Below, piece after piece: positions 1 to 9,547 of a stretch of 64,000 nt of DNA. The notes beneath the pieces were generated by a model, which saw only the letters and a program-made list of their open reading frames with translations, made no database searches and had not been told where the DNA came from. This stretch comes from Saccharina japonica (lineage: Eukaryota > Sar > Phaeophyceae > Laminariales > Laminariaceae): the NCBI GenBank assembly GCA_008828725.1, contig MEHQ01004370.1:124001-188000 (forward strand), given 5' to 3'. A program made the position numbers and the translations under genes. Numbering within the stretch: position 1 is the stretch's first letter; each line of letters begins with the position of its first letter.

Positions 1-518
1 GCAACTCGCTGTGTCACCATCCAACTCGTCGACCCTTCGGGGGTCAGGTCGGGTCAACATGCTCAAGTCTCCGGAGTAGTAGACAGCAAGGGCTGATACT
101 TCCGAGGGGGCATGGAGTGAATTGACACACGACACGACGTGAGACGTGGAAGTGTGGAGGGCGTAAGCTTTATTTTGACCCATCTGCCGGAGGATGAAAA
201 AAAAAAAAAATCGTTCTGCTCCTGCTTGCTTGCGTGGATAACATATTGAATTTAGAGACCATGCCATTTTTTTATTTGGAAATCTGATGGCCCAGGTCGT
301 CGGATTTGGTTTAGAGACCATGCTATTTTTCGATTTGAAAATCTGATGGCCCAAGTCGTCGGAATTTGGGCCAAACTTTGACGGCTTGGGCCATTGGATT
401 CTCAAATCGAAAAAAATCCGGTCAGATTTTGCACAATCGAACTGCGTATGTAGATGCTTTCATTTTTGAGATTATATATCTGAAGCTCGAAATCGAACCG
501 CATACGTAGGAAACGGTC
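1..518. other. Noncoding flank with a tandem duplication and a hairpin
   Basis: No credible gene. A stretch of about 60 bp beginning TAGAGACCATG is repeated back to back (about 254-313 and 312-372). The second copy then pairs with its own reverse complement: the arm at about 326-360 (TTTTTCGATTTGAAAATCTG onward) matches 381-415 inverted, a hairpin of about 33 bp per arm resembling a degraded MITE. Confidence 0.5.
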
Positions 519-671
519 TGAGCGCCATGCTCTTTTCAATATGATTTTCTGAGAGCTGCAGCTCGAACAACTACCAGTCGGTTTGACACCGGCTGAAGCG
601 CTTACCTCTGCGGTGGGTTGCCTGATCTAACTCAGGAGCCGTGCACACACGCCCACGACGGGATTACGGCA
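519..671 (+). repeat. 5' LTR of gag-only element, copy 1
   Basis: Begins TGAGCGCCATGC and ends ACGGCA. It aligns along its length with 3661-3815 (shared blocks include CAATATGATTTTCTGAGAGC and CTAACTCAGGAGCCG). At 153 bp it is very short for an LTR. Confidence 0.7.
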
Positions 672-673
672 AT

Positions 674-685
674 AGGTTTTGAGCC
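674..685 (+). other. Candidate primer binding site
   Basis: AGGTTTTGAGCC lies two bases inside the 5' LTR. The large copia element has the closely similar GGTTATTGAGCC directly inside its own 5' LTR (minus strand, about 31987-31998). Both resemble the TGGTATCAGAGC-type site used by copia-like elements. The primer tRNA identity is inferred only. Confidence 0.4.
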
Positions 686-1317
686 TCGATTTACGTAAGC
701 ACTACAGAGCTGTGAGTCACGAACACCATCGAGAAACGACAACGACTGAGGCTGGGCTGCTGCGACACTGAGCTTCTCCGCACAGAGCTGCTACAATCAG
801 CAACATCTCGGGCTGTACGAAGAACGACAACGGGCAACAAGAAGAAACATACATCGACTACCAGAGCTGCCACGATCATCGCAATCGGGAGCCGCTTGCT
901 AAAGGACTGCGCACAGCTACCACGACCACGGTCGTCGCCATCTGGAGCTACTGCTGTGAACTACGAGTACGAGTACTACTGTTCCGCGCTTCTGGGCTGA
1001 TTCTGGAAAGTAAGTACGTACTGCTGCTGTAAAAATCGTGCGGCGCGACTATTTTGATTCGGGTACGTTTCGTTTCGAGTACGTACGAGGCGGGGCAACT
1101 ACTGCAGTATATTTCGTCGAGACAAGCGAGTTCCCCGCTGCGATACGTCGGAATCGACTACTTTCGTGTGTTCGTGACGGTTGGTTCGAGATTACTACTG
1201 TAACTGCTGCTGCACTGCTGCTGCTGGTAGAGTAAGAGCGCCTGCGCGTAAACAACAATCACGGAGTCCTTTCGAGTACGGGTACTTCGCTGCTACTGTT
1301 ACGCACGATTTGAAAAA
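686..1317 (+). other. Untranslated leader of gag-only element
   Basis: No supported gene. The stretch is rich in degenerate GAGCTGCTAC/CGACAACG repeats. The N-terminal half of Gag that is visible in the relative at 47690-47970 is not recognisable here, so this part was either deleted or replaced. Confidence 0.4.
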
Positions 1318-1709
1318 AAACGGGAAGGATTGATGGACGTGACACGGTCATAACAGCAGCATTAGCATCATCGCCTGGTCCCAGTTCCACTATCTGCCAC
1401 AACTGTGGCAAGGCGGGGCATTACAGGGGCATCTGAGCCATGTCTACCAAGGGCCACGGGAAAAGCAACAAGTCCGTGGGCCAGAAGAATAAATCTAGAT
1501 CAGGGGGCAGTGCTGGGCAGAAGCGGTGCTCTACGCATAAGGCGACCACGCACAGTGACGTCGAGTGCTACGCGCAAGGGACTCCGCGCCCACAGGCGAG
1601 CAGTACGAACCCTGTTGCTGCGATGGGAGCCCTAACCCGCCCCGATGACACGGAAAATAAGCTGGCTGTTAATTTTGACGACGACTTCGACAAGGGCTTC
1701 ACATTTTAA
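1318..1709 (+). pseudogene. Copia-type Gag C-terminal fragment with broken zinc knuckle
   Basis: The frame read from 1395 gives a CCHC zinc knuckle, C-HN-C-GKAG-H-YRGI, in which the fourth ligand Cys is replaced by TGA at 1434-1436. Translation then resumes in the same frame from an ATG at 1440 to TAA at 1709, giving a basic linker, the motif CSTHKATTHSDVECYA typical of copia Gag and an acidic tail ending FDDDFDKGFTF. The relative at 47690-48365 has the intact H-CRSG-C at the same spot. Gag would package the element RNA; the stop makes this copy a pseudogene, unless the C-terminal 89 residues are made alone, which cannot be judged. Confidence 0.7.
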
Positions 1710-3660
1710 GTTGTGAAAATGCAGCAGGGACCGCCAGCCAAACCAGTGGTCGCCTTATCATCGCGGGGTCGCCGGAAAGACGTTTCACGGGATCGCTGCA
1801 AACAAAAACGCTTGGGATTGCCGGAAAGACGACTTTCGGAATCGCTACAGCACCGCTCGATGGGACTGCCGGAGCCTCCGTAGTCGCCGCACTAACAACA
1901 GAATCGTGGGGTCGCCGAAGTGTCTTTTAGGGATCGGGCCACATTGTCATCTATCTATTGGGGTTACCGGGGGAGAACGTCTTCTTGAATCGCCACATCA
2001 TCATCGATCGTTTGGGGCTGCTGGAACATCACTTCCGGGGTCGCTGGACATGTTCACTTTTTAGGGCTGCTGGAACATCGCTTTTGGGGTCGCTGGACAT
2101 ATTAACTCTTTAGGGCTGCTGGAAAATCGCTTCTGGAGTCGCTGGGCATCTCATCTGGATCACTTTAGGGCTGCTGGACCACCACTTCTGGGGTCGCTGG
2201 ACGTCGCCATCTATGAATAGATTGCTAGGAGAGACACCTGCGTCGCGGGGTCGCCTCCACTTAACGGCAAGATTTATTTGACACGTAGTACATAGCATCA
2301 CGCGCCTTCTTTGTATGGGAGGGTGACAGAAACGTGGTCCGGCTGCTATAATAGTCTATTTATGCAAGATTTGTTCTGTAGCAACACCACACGTCTTCTT
2401 TGTACGGGGGGGGGGCAGAAACGTGGTAGGCTGCAACGCAGTTATTTCAACGTTCTTGGTCAACAAACTGATCAGTGAAATATAGCTTATTCTTTAAATG
2501 CAGTTGTGTCTTTTTTGCTGTAATATGTCTTGTTCCTCTCCAGCACAATTTTTCCTTCAACTGTTAATTCACCCGTTGGCCAGTACAGCACCCTGGGGCA
2601 ATTTGGAATCAGGAGTAAAGTGTGATAGTTAACACTGCTGTTCGACGGGTATTTTTTCAGAAGTAAAACCTACGGCCAGTAACGGCGTCGTAGTATTAAT
2701 AGTTAGCGTACGAAGTAATATAGTGCCGAGTATTTATTTCTGGTATATGTGGAGTGAGACACACGCGGGTTCCAAGGTCTGTGTGTGATCTTTTTGCGGT
2801 TTGCATGCTCGTCCATGCTTCAAACCTAAACCTGTCACAGCAGTAGTATGCCTTTTCTGTTGCCAGGATATGCGTGTTGTTGCATAGCTGTACAAGGGTT
2901 GGTCACCTGTCATAAGCGAAGCAAAAACGATGTTGCTGTTGTTGCGACGCCGCAAAGGAGTAGTGGACTTTTATTGCGACATAGCAACGGGTGCACACGT
3001 AAAACATGCAGACAAGTATCGTAGTACAGAGAAGTACATCGACCAAGTAACGAGATTTGACACTTTCGAAAAGATACAACGGAGTAGGTTATGGCACTTG
3101 CGTAATACTTAAGCAAGAGTACATTGTTCCCTAGATATTGGGCAATCCAACTCTATAGTTGAATGTAGCAAGTTTGACTATGTCACCTCCCTCGAGAGGC
3201 CGTATTAAGGATAGCTACCATGTTACCCAAGGTGGCCAGTAGTCTATACCGAGTCACTGATCGGTAACATAGTCGCGTGTAGCGAGTAGGCCACAACAGC
3301 AGGACAAAGTGCTTCGTACGGCAGTACAAGCATTGCGGTATGTCCAATGCCGATTCAGAATGTATGCGGTGTAATCAGTCTGGATCAGTTATCAGTTATC
3401 AGTTCCCATGGTTTCGTATGTGCGGCCGAACCCCAAATTACCGGTTCGTTCGAGTTTACCCGAGTTATATACTTCGAAGTATGAATGAGTAGAGAGTTTT
3501 TCGTTTCAGGTTTTAACGTAGGGTCATGCCGCATGCCGGGGGTCTCGAGATTTGGGAGCTCTGTGATCGATCGACCGTGCACACGCACTCTCCTTCACTT
3601 CTTTTATCTCCTTCTCCTTCTCCTGTCCTCTTGGACAAGACCGAAAAACAATACTGGCCT
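1710..3660 (+). other. Noncoding interior with GGGGTCGC-type tandem repeats
   Basis: There is no pol. From about 2015 to 2215 a degenerate unit of about 58 bp (TTTAGGGCTGCTGGAACATC then GCTTCTGGGGTCGCTGGACA) occurs about four times. The weaker phrase GGGGTCGCCGGAAA recurs from 1765. The whole stretch aligns with 48366-50156. The final part before the 3' LTR is C/T-rich with TTGGACAAGACC. Confidence 0.55.
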
Positions 3661-3815
3661 TGAGCGCCATTCTTCTTTCAATATGATTTTCTGAGAGCTG
3701 GAAGCTCGAATAACAGCCAGTCGGTTTGACAACGGCTGCAGTGCTTACCTCTGCGGCGGGCTGTCTGATCTAACTCAGGAGCCGCGCACACACGCCCACG
3801 ACGGGGATTGCGCCA
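3661..3815 (+). repeat. 3' LTR of gag-only element, copy 1
   Basis: Starts TGAGCGCCATTC, ends TTGCGCCA, and aligns with 519-671 and with 50157-50309. It is preceded by ACTGGCCT, a phrase shared with the second family member. Confidence 0.7.
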
Positions 3816-4584
3816 AGAAAACGAGACCCTTGCGTTTCTATCCGGAGTGGTATATATTCTATGCACAGATACGTAACAGGAAACCTATTTTGTACTCTGT
3901 GTGTATGATTTGTATATATATACATATATTTTACCAATGTATATATGAATATATACATCTGTTTTACCAAGAATCTGGAAAGTTGATCCAGGCTGGATTT
4001 CTTGTTTGAGAATGGGTGCGTTCCACACGTGACGTCTGCGTAACGACTCCTTAATTTCTGTTTTCCTGCAAAGCTCCGCCTGTCCTTGTTTTTGCTCGGT
4101 TTTTAGTACGTACCGGTATATATTACAACAGGCACGAGTACCAGATATAGATATCCTGGACTGTACCAGTATGTGGTATTCGGATTTTTATGTTGAATTT
4201 AGTGTGGAAGCGGTATCTCGCTCAGTCTTGAGTGTTTTCCGATTTTGACTCGACGTTTGAAAACTTGTTTTTTTTTAAACTTTTGTTCCATTTTTTTCGA
4301 AAAGCAAATCTTCATTTGGTTGTGGAAAATATTGTCTTGAATTTCTCTTTTTATTTATCTTGAAGTGTGGATTTTTTGTCTTGAATTTAGTATGGGAAAA
4401 TGTATCGTGAAGTTAGTATAGGGAAAAAAGAAAAAAAGACGAACCATCTTGTTAAGGTGGCGGATAGCCTTGATCATTTCATTTTACTAGCGTTACGGCC
4501 AGGGCTCCGCCCGTGGCGCTAGGCCTGCGTTTCCCATAACAGTATGTACAGTAGTACCTGGTAGTACTCGTATGCTGTGATCTA
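3816..4584. other. AT-rich noncoding interval
   Basis: No gene. It contains a (TA)n-like patch near 3913-3930 and a fragment CAGGCTGGATTTCTTGTTTG at about 3991-4010 that belongs to the dispersed TIR family also seen at 10925-11030, 13432-13616 and 57404-57589. Short phrases TTGAATTTAGTATGG recur from 4190 to 4420. Confidence 0.4.
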
Positions 4585-4613
4585 CCACTCTGAACGGAAA
4601 TGTAAGGACCATT
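4585..4613 (+). mobile_element. Half of a Stowaway/Tc1-like MITE terminus
   Basis: CCACTCTGAACGGAAATGTA followed by AGGACCATTG, preceded by TA, matches the ends of the MITEs at 8205-8290, 38677-38756 and 57078-57177. No partner end is found nearby: the satellite array begins immediately to the right. Confidence 0.5.
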
Positions 4614-5539
4614 GTGCGGGCCGGTATCGACCCAGGGGGAATACGGTTTCGTCTCCGGGTTGTTTGAGTTGTAGAGGTATGGAAGGATTTCTGATCAGGA
4701 GATGGGACATTACCATCCCCGGGTCCGGCGCGACCCCGACGTTGTCCCTGGGGGCAACTCTCGCCGCGTGCTGGCTCCATGAGCCCCAGCCAACCTTAAA
4801 TCAGCCAGTGGGGTTGGGGTTTGTACACCTTGCGGGGCGGTATCGACCCGGGGGATGTCCGTTTTCGTCCGCGGTTTGTTGGATTTGTAGATGTATGGAA
4901 GGATTTCTCATCCGGGGATGGGACCGTATCGTCCCCGGGTGCGACGGAACCTCGATGTTATCCAGAGGAGCAACTCTCACCGCGCGCTGGCTCCATGAGC
5001 CCCAGCCAAATCAGCAATCAGACATGGGGTTTGGGTTTCTACACCTTGCGGGGCAATATCGACCCGGGGGAGCTCCGTTTTCGCTCCAGGGTTGTTGGAG
5101 TTGTAGAATTATGGAAGGAGTTATGATCCGAGGGTGGAATATATCGTCCCCGGGTGCGGCGGGAACCCGACGCTATCCCGGGGGGGGAATTCACGCCGCG
5201 CGTTGGGTCTATGAGCCCCAGCGAACCACATATAAGCCGGTGTGGTTGGGGTCTACACACCTTGCGGGGCGGTATCGACGCGAGGGGTGTCCATTTTTGT
5301 TCCCGGGTTGTTGGAGTTGCAGGTATGTGAAAGGACTGATCAGGGGATGGGAGCTTTTCGTCCCCGGGTGCGGCGGGACCCCGACGTTGCCCCTGGGGGA
5401 AATTCTTGCCGCGCGTTGGCTCTATGAGCCCCAGCCAATCAGCAATCAGCCCGCGGGGGCTTGGGGTTTCCACACCTCGCGGGGCGGTATCGACCCGGGT
5501 GGACCCCGTTTTCGTCCCCGGGTTGTTGGAGCTGTAGAT
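4614..5539 (+). repeat. 216-bp tandem satellite, array 1
   Basis: The marker CGGTATCGACCC (one variant CAATATCGACCC) falls at 4622, 4838, 5054, 5270 and 5485, spacings of 216, 216, 216 and 215 bp. Each unit carries TATGGAAGGATTTCTGATC, GTCCCCGGGTGCGGCGGGAC, GGCTCCATGAGCCCCAGCC and CACCTTGCGGGG. Because 216 is a multiple of three, a 336-codon frame stays open across the array. The antisense strand is also partly open, so this is explained by period length and is not called a gene. Confidence 0.85.
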
Positions 5540-6962
5540 TACAGATGTCCCCGGACGAGTATCTGTCACAAACGGGTACTCGGATAATTCTGAAAGTGAA
5601 ACCCGAACCCATCGCGGGTAACCGGGGTTTTACGACGAAATCAAACGGGTTCAACGAGTACTCGAGTAAACCCGGGTACCCGGACAACCCGTTTTCGTTC
5701 ACGGTCAAGGGGTGCCACACGCGGACGAAAGTGCGCACTGCGATTTGACGTCGAAACGCCAACTATAACCATCAAACAACGGTAACAGAACGCCGGGTGT
5801 TTAATAATCCTTCCACTCGTAATGCCGTTACGTAGTCGAACGCTATTATACCCACACCCTATATGCCCCTGAACTGAGCACCTTCGGTAGCGGAATACAT
5901 ATATTGACAGAATGTGTGCCATAGTAGATGGCGTTCCCAGGTCTCCATGTCGGGCATGTGTCATGGCTCGAGGAAAACAAATGCATGCCTATACATCGGT
6001 ATTACACTAAACTCGAAGGATATAGAAGATATCAACATAACGGGCACGCGTATGAAAAATAAAAGTGGAAAATCTCCGGGAAAACCGTACAAAAGGCATG
6101 AACATTGTTGAAATATTCCTATATATCCTATATATCAGGGTTCTTTACGGCTAATCGTCCGTGCACGGTGCGTTTTTTTTTCGAAAATCCTACGGTCCGG
6201 TTCGGTGTGGTTTTAAGAAAGCGGAAATATTACGGTGCGGTTCAGTGCGGTTATCCGATGTTGTAAATCCTACGGTGCGAATCGGTTTCTTCATGCATCC
6301 TACGGTGCGGTTCGGTGCGGTTTTCCGAAATCGTAAATGCAACGGTGCGGTTCGGTGCGGTTTTCAGAAATCGTAAATGCAACGGTGCGGTTCGATTTTT
6401 TCGTGCACCCTACGGTGCGGTTCGGTGCGGTTTTCAGATTTTGAAAATCCTACGGTACGGTTCGGTGCTGTGATATTTCCTACGGTGCGGTTTGGTGTGG
6501 TTTTCATAAATCGGTAATGCTGCGGTGCGGTTCGGTGCGGTTTTCATATGTCGTGAACCCTACGGTGCGGCTCGGTTATATTTTGTTTCCTACGGTGCGG
6601 TTCGGTGCGGTGCGGTGCGGTTTTCAAGAGGGCAAAAATCCTACGGTGCGCCTCGGTGCGGTTAACGGCACCGAACCGCACCGAACCGATAGGAAAAACT
6701 GCACCGTAAAGAACCCTGAAATATTCAGTTCTGAATAGTGATACCCGGGGGCACCCCGTTTTCTGTCGTTTTGAAAGGTTTCTAGAGATATTGTGAGGGG
6801 GGACATGCCAAACATACGGGTACTCGAACCCGCCGAGTACCCGGGTTTGGTCACCCCGAAAACCCGCGGGTTTCAAGTCAAATCTGAACCCGTCACGGGT
6901 TTTGCCCATCCGGGCTCTACCCGCCGGATACCCGGGTTTTGATCATCCAGGGTACACCTCTA
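5540..6962. mobile_element. hAT-like element inserted into the satellite
   Basis: It interrupts the array between two units. The left end TACAGATGTCCCC and the inverted right end TAGAGGTGTACCC resemble each other and the perfect ends (TAGAGGTGTTACC) of the element at 20519-21935. Both share subterminal CGGGTACTCG/CGAGTACCCGGG clusters. The flanking octamers CTGTAGAT and CAGTGTAA do not agree well, so the exact borders are uncertain. No transposase is visible: nonautonomous. Confidence 0.6.
6136..6718. mobile_element. hAT-type MITE with internal minisatellite
   Basis: Inverted ends CAGGGTTCTTTACGG (6136-6150) and its complement (6704-6718) bracket many copies of TACGGTGCGGTTCGGTGCGG in degenerate units of about 60 bp (6160-6660). 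The right flank AAATATTC (6719-6726) recurs at 6111-6118 on the left, separated from the left end by CTATATATCCTATATAT, so an 8-bp duplication with a small later expansion is likely. CAGGG ends, an 8-bp duplication and subterminal repeats are hAT traits. It has no coding capacity and sits inside the larger hAT-like element. Confidence 0.75.
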
Positions 6963-7865
6963 CAGTGTAATATACGTATGGCAGGATTTCTTATCCGGGG
7001 ATGGAACCTTATCGTCCCCGGGTACGGCGATATCCCGACGTTATCCCGGGGGAAATTCTCGCCGCGTGCTGGCGCCCCCCAGCCAACCATAAATCAGCCA
7101 GTGGGGTTGGGGTTTCCACACCTTGCGGGGCGGCATCGACCCTGGGGTGCCCGTTTTCGACCCCGGGTTGTTGGAGTTGTAAATGTACGGAAGGGTTCAT
7201 GATCTAGGGATGTTGCACTATCATCCCCTGTTGCGGCGGAACCTCGACGTTGTCCCGAGGGGCAAAACTCACGCCGCGCGATGGCTCCATGAGCCCCAGC
7301 CAAATCAGCAATCTCAGTCTATAGGGTTCGGGTTTTCACACCTTGCGGGGCGGTATATCGACCCGGGTAAGCTCCGTTTTCGCCCCCGGGTTGCTGCAGT
7401 AGTACATGTATGGAAGGGTGTCTGATCAGGGGATGTAACCTTATCGTCCCCGGGTACGGCGGGACCCCGACGTTGTTGCAGGTGGCAATTCTCACCGCGC
7501 GTTGGCTCCATGGGCCCGAGCCAACCTTAAATCAGCCAGTGGGGTCGGGGTTTCCCACCTTGCGCGGCGGTAGTATCGACCCGGGGGATGTCTGCTTCTG
7601 TCCCCGGGTTGTTGGAGTCGTAGATGTATGAAATGATTTATGATCAAGGAATGGGACCCTATCGTCCCCCGGTGCCGCTGGCTAGTGAGCCTCAGCGAAT
7701 CAGTGGTCAGCCGATGGGAACGGGGTTTCCACACCGTGCGGGCCGGTGTCGACCCGGGGGGTAGCCGTTTTTTGTCCCTGGTTGGTTGGAGTTGTAGTGA
7801 TATTGAGGTATTCTGACCCGAGGATGGGACCCTATCCTCCCTGGGTGTGGCGGAATGTCTCCTTT
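6963..7865 (+). repeat. 216-bp tandem satellite, array 2
   Basis: Continuation of the array after the hAT-like insertion. The marker CGG(C/T)ATCGAC is at about 7131, 7351, 7568 and 7744, spacings of 220, 217 and 176 bp. These units are more diverged and the triplet phase is lost. Homology fades by about 7865. Confidence 0.8.
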
Positions 7866-8450
7866 TAGCACCAACCTTCTAGAAATAGCCAGCGGCCTCT
7901 GGAATGGATTTGGCCGACCACAATCAGTGGCCGGTATTGTAATTCGAAACTGTAAGCCAGCAGCTAGGCTGGCTGGCTGGCTGCCTGTCAGGACTGTCTC
8001 GGCATGGTAACACGGCCGCGACTGTCGGCAATAGTTTCAGCACCCGACGGCCAGGACTCGGCGCGACGTACGACGCAGTGTCCCGCATATTGTGTCTCGC
8101 CCTCTCTCTACCGATGCCGCGAGGCGGGACTGAAACGCTCTGGATCGCAAGACTCGCGAGACCATGACGACGGTACTCACTCACTCGTAGTGTGCTATGA
8201 TGTACCAGTCTGGACGGAAATATAAGAACCATCATTCATTGTTGAATAAATACAGAGTCCAAACGGCCCTTACATTGCCGTCCGTAGTCACTCTGTCCTT
8301 GAGGTTGGGGCAATGCTCAGCGCGCGACAGCCAGGACTCGGCCGGGTCTGTGAGACCTGGTGTTCCACTGGTGGCGGCACTCAGCCTCCCAACCTATATA
8401 GGGCAAGGCGGGGCTGAAGCGCTCTGGATCGCGAGATCATGATTCCAGAT
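7866..8450. repeat. Duplicated GGACTCGGC/GAGGCGGGACTG segment around a MITE
   Basis: No gene. Two related segments share CAGGACTCGG and GGGACTGAAACGCTCTGGATC (about 8030-8170) or GGGGCTGAAGCGCTCTGGATC (about 8330-8440), with the MITE at 8205-8290 between them. (GGCT)n occurs at 7968-7984. Confidence 0.45.
8205..8290. mobile_element. Stowaway/Tc1-like MITE
   Basis: Left end CCAGTCTGGACGGAAATATA, preceded by TA; right end (inverted) TGACTACGGACGGCAATGTA. The shared core GGACGGnAATnTAAG is the signature of this small family. The right flank is CT rather than TA, so the TA duplication is not intact. Confidence 0.6.
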
Positions 8451-9547
8451 ATAGATAAGATAGACTAACAGCATTTATTTAATAATATACGAAGTATATA
8501 TATATGTCGTAGATTTGTCGTAGACCCTCTGAGATGCGAGCAAGGCCTCTTGCAACCAAGTGAAGCCCAAAAAAGACAAATACACGTAATATATATGTGT
8601 TGTCTGGACATCATACACTTTGTGATAACCTGCACGAGAGGGGGGGGGGGGGGGGATGTACACATGTCGTGCATGACCGTAGTCGTATGACCATGCTGTA
8701 GATACCTCACACGAGGGGGGGGGGGCGCCTCTGCGAGACGCGTACAGCAGTTACTACAACATCTGACGTGTATACGTACACACCTGGTGTGTAAGATCAA
8801 AATCACGGAAAACGCAAAACATTTGTGTGGCCCGGGTGTGCTTCCAGTAAGGTCACGGTGGTTCTATATGGCGTCCCCCCATCCCCGGGTTTCCGAGTGG
8901 CTGTGATTTCCTCTACGATTACAGTTTATCGGAGTAGAAATCGGCGCCACGGTTTTCACACGCTGCGTTTGCATTTTCGGCTGGTTCGTGGCTGCCGAAG
9001 ATCGAACCGGTGTCCCGCAATAATAGTCTTATCATGGCACAGCTTGTTGTGTTTCTCTCGATAATTTATTGACGCAGGTTCTCAACATACATGTCTTGTA
9101 TTTTTCTCCCAACATCAAGTTCTCGTTGTGATATGGAGCTCTTACAGTATGTGGGGCTCAGAAAAAACATGGTGGACCTCGATGGTAGCATGCGTCTAAC
9201 ATCACAATAATCGTAATCATAACCCAGGATGGACAAAACAAAACATGTATATACCCCCCCCATGTTTATACGCCATAGTTGGTTTTTATTACTATTAATA
9301 TACATATATATATATGTTGTCCCCCCGTAAAATGATGCGAGAAACGGGATTGCAGTAGTAGTAGAGATATTTGTAAAGGGGTTATTAACATTTTTGGTCT
9401 AATACGTACGGGGGACCATATCATAATAATCAATAATAATAGTAAATAAAAGACCTACCGTACGTCACACGAACAAAAACATATACCTGGTGTCAGGTAC
9501 CTGGTATATATATATATATATACACGTACGTATTTCCCTGTTTTTAC
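8291..9547. other. Noncoding interval with G-tracts
   Basis: No gene seen. It contains G-runs at about 8639-8656 and 8715-8725, the first leading into a partial copy of the dispersed GTCGTGCATG..CCGTAGTCGTATGACC repeat (about 8657-8695). Copies of the short motif CCCCCCGTAA (about 9321) and its reverse TACGGGGGACCATA (about 9407) are also present, together with (TA)n at 9509-9522. Confidence 0.4.

Larger units (their letters stand above)
519..3815 (+). mobile_element. Short LTR retroelement carrying only a gag remnant (copy 1)
   Basis: Two direct repeats, 519-671 and 3661-3815, start with TG, end with CA and bracket a 3.0-kb interior. The interior holds the 3' part of a copia-type Gag (zinc knuckle region) but no protease, integrase or reverse transcriptase. 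After gag come about 1.9 kb of noncoding, partly tandemly repeated sequence. A diverged relative at 47690-50309 has the same order, so the absence of pol looks like a family trait rather than a private deletion. This layout matches the nonautonomous TR-GAG or LARD-like class known from plants. The flanks CGGTC and AGAAA do not form a target site duplication, so the element is old, recombined, or its ends are slightly misplaced. Confidence 0.7.

Noticed and set aside
514..3820. Target duplication of the first gag-only element
   Set aside because: CGGTC and AGAAA do not match.
4577..5587. 336-codon frame over the satellite
   Set aside because: Open because the period is a multiple of three; the opposite strand is also open and the frame is lost in the second array.
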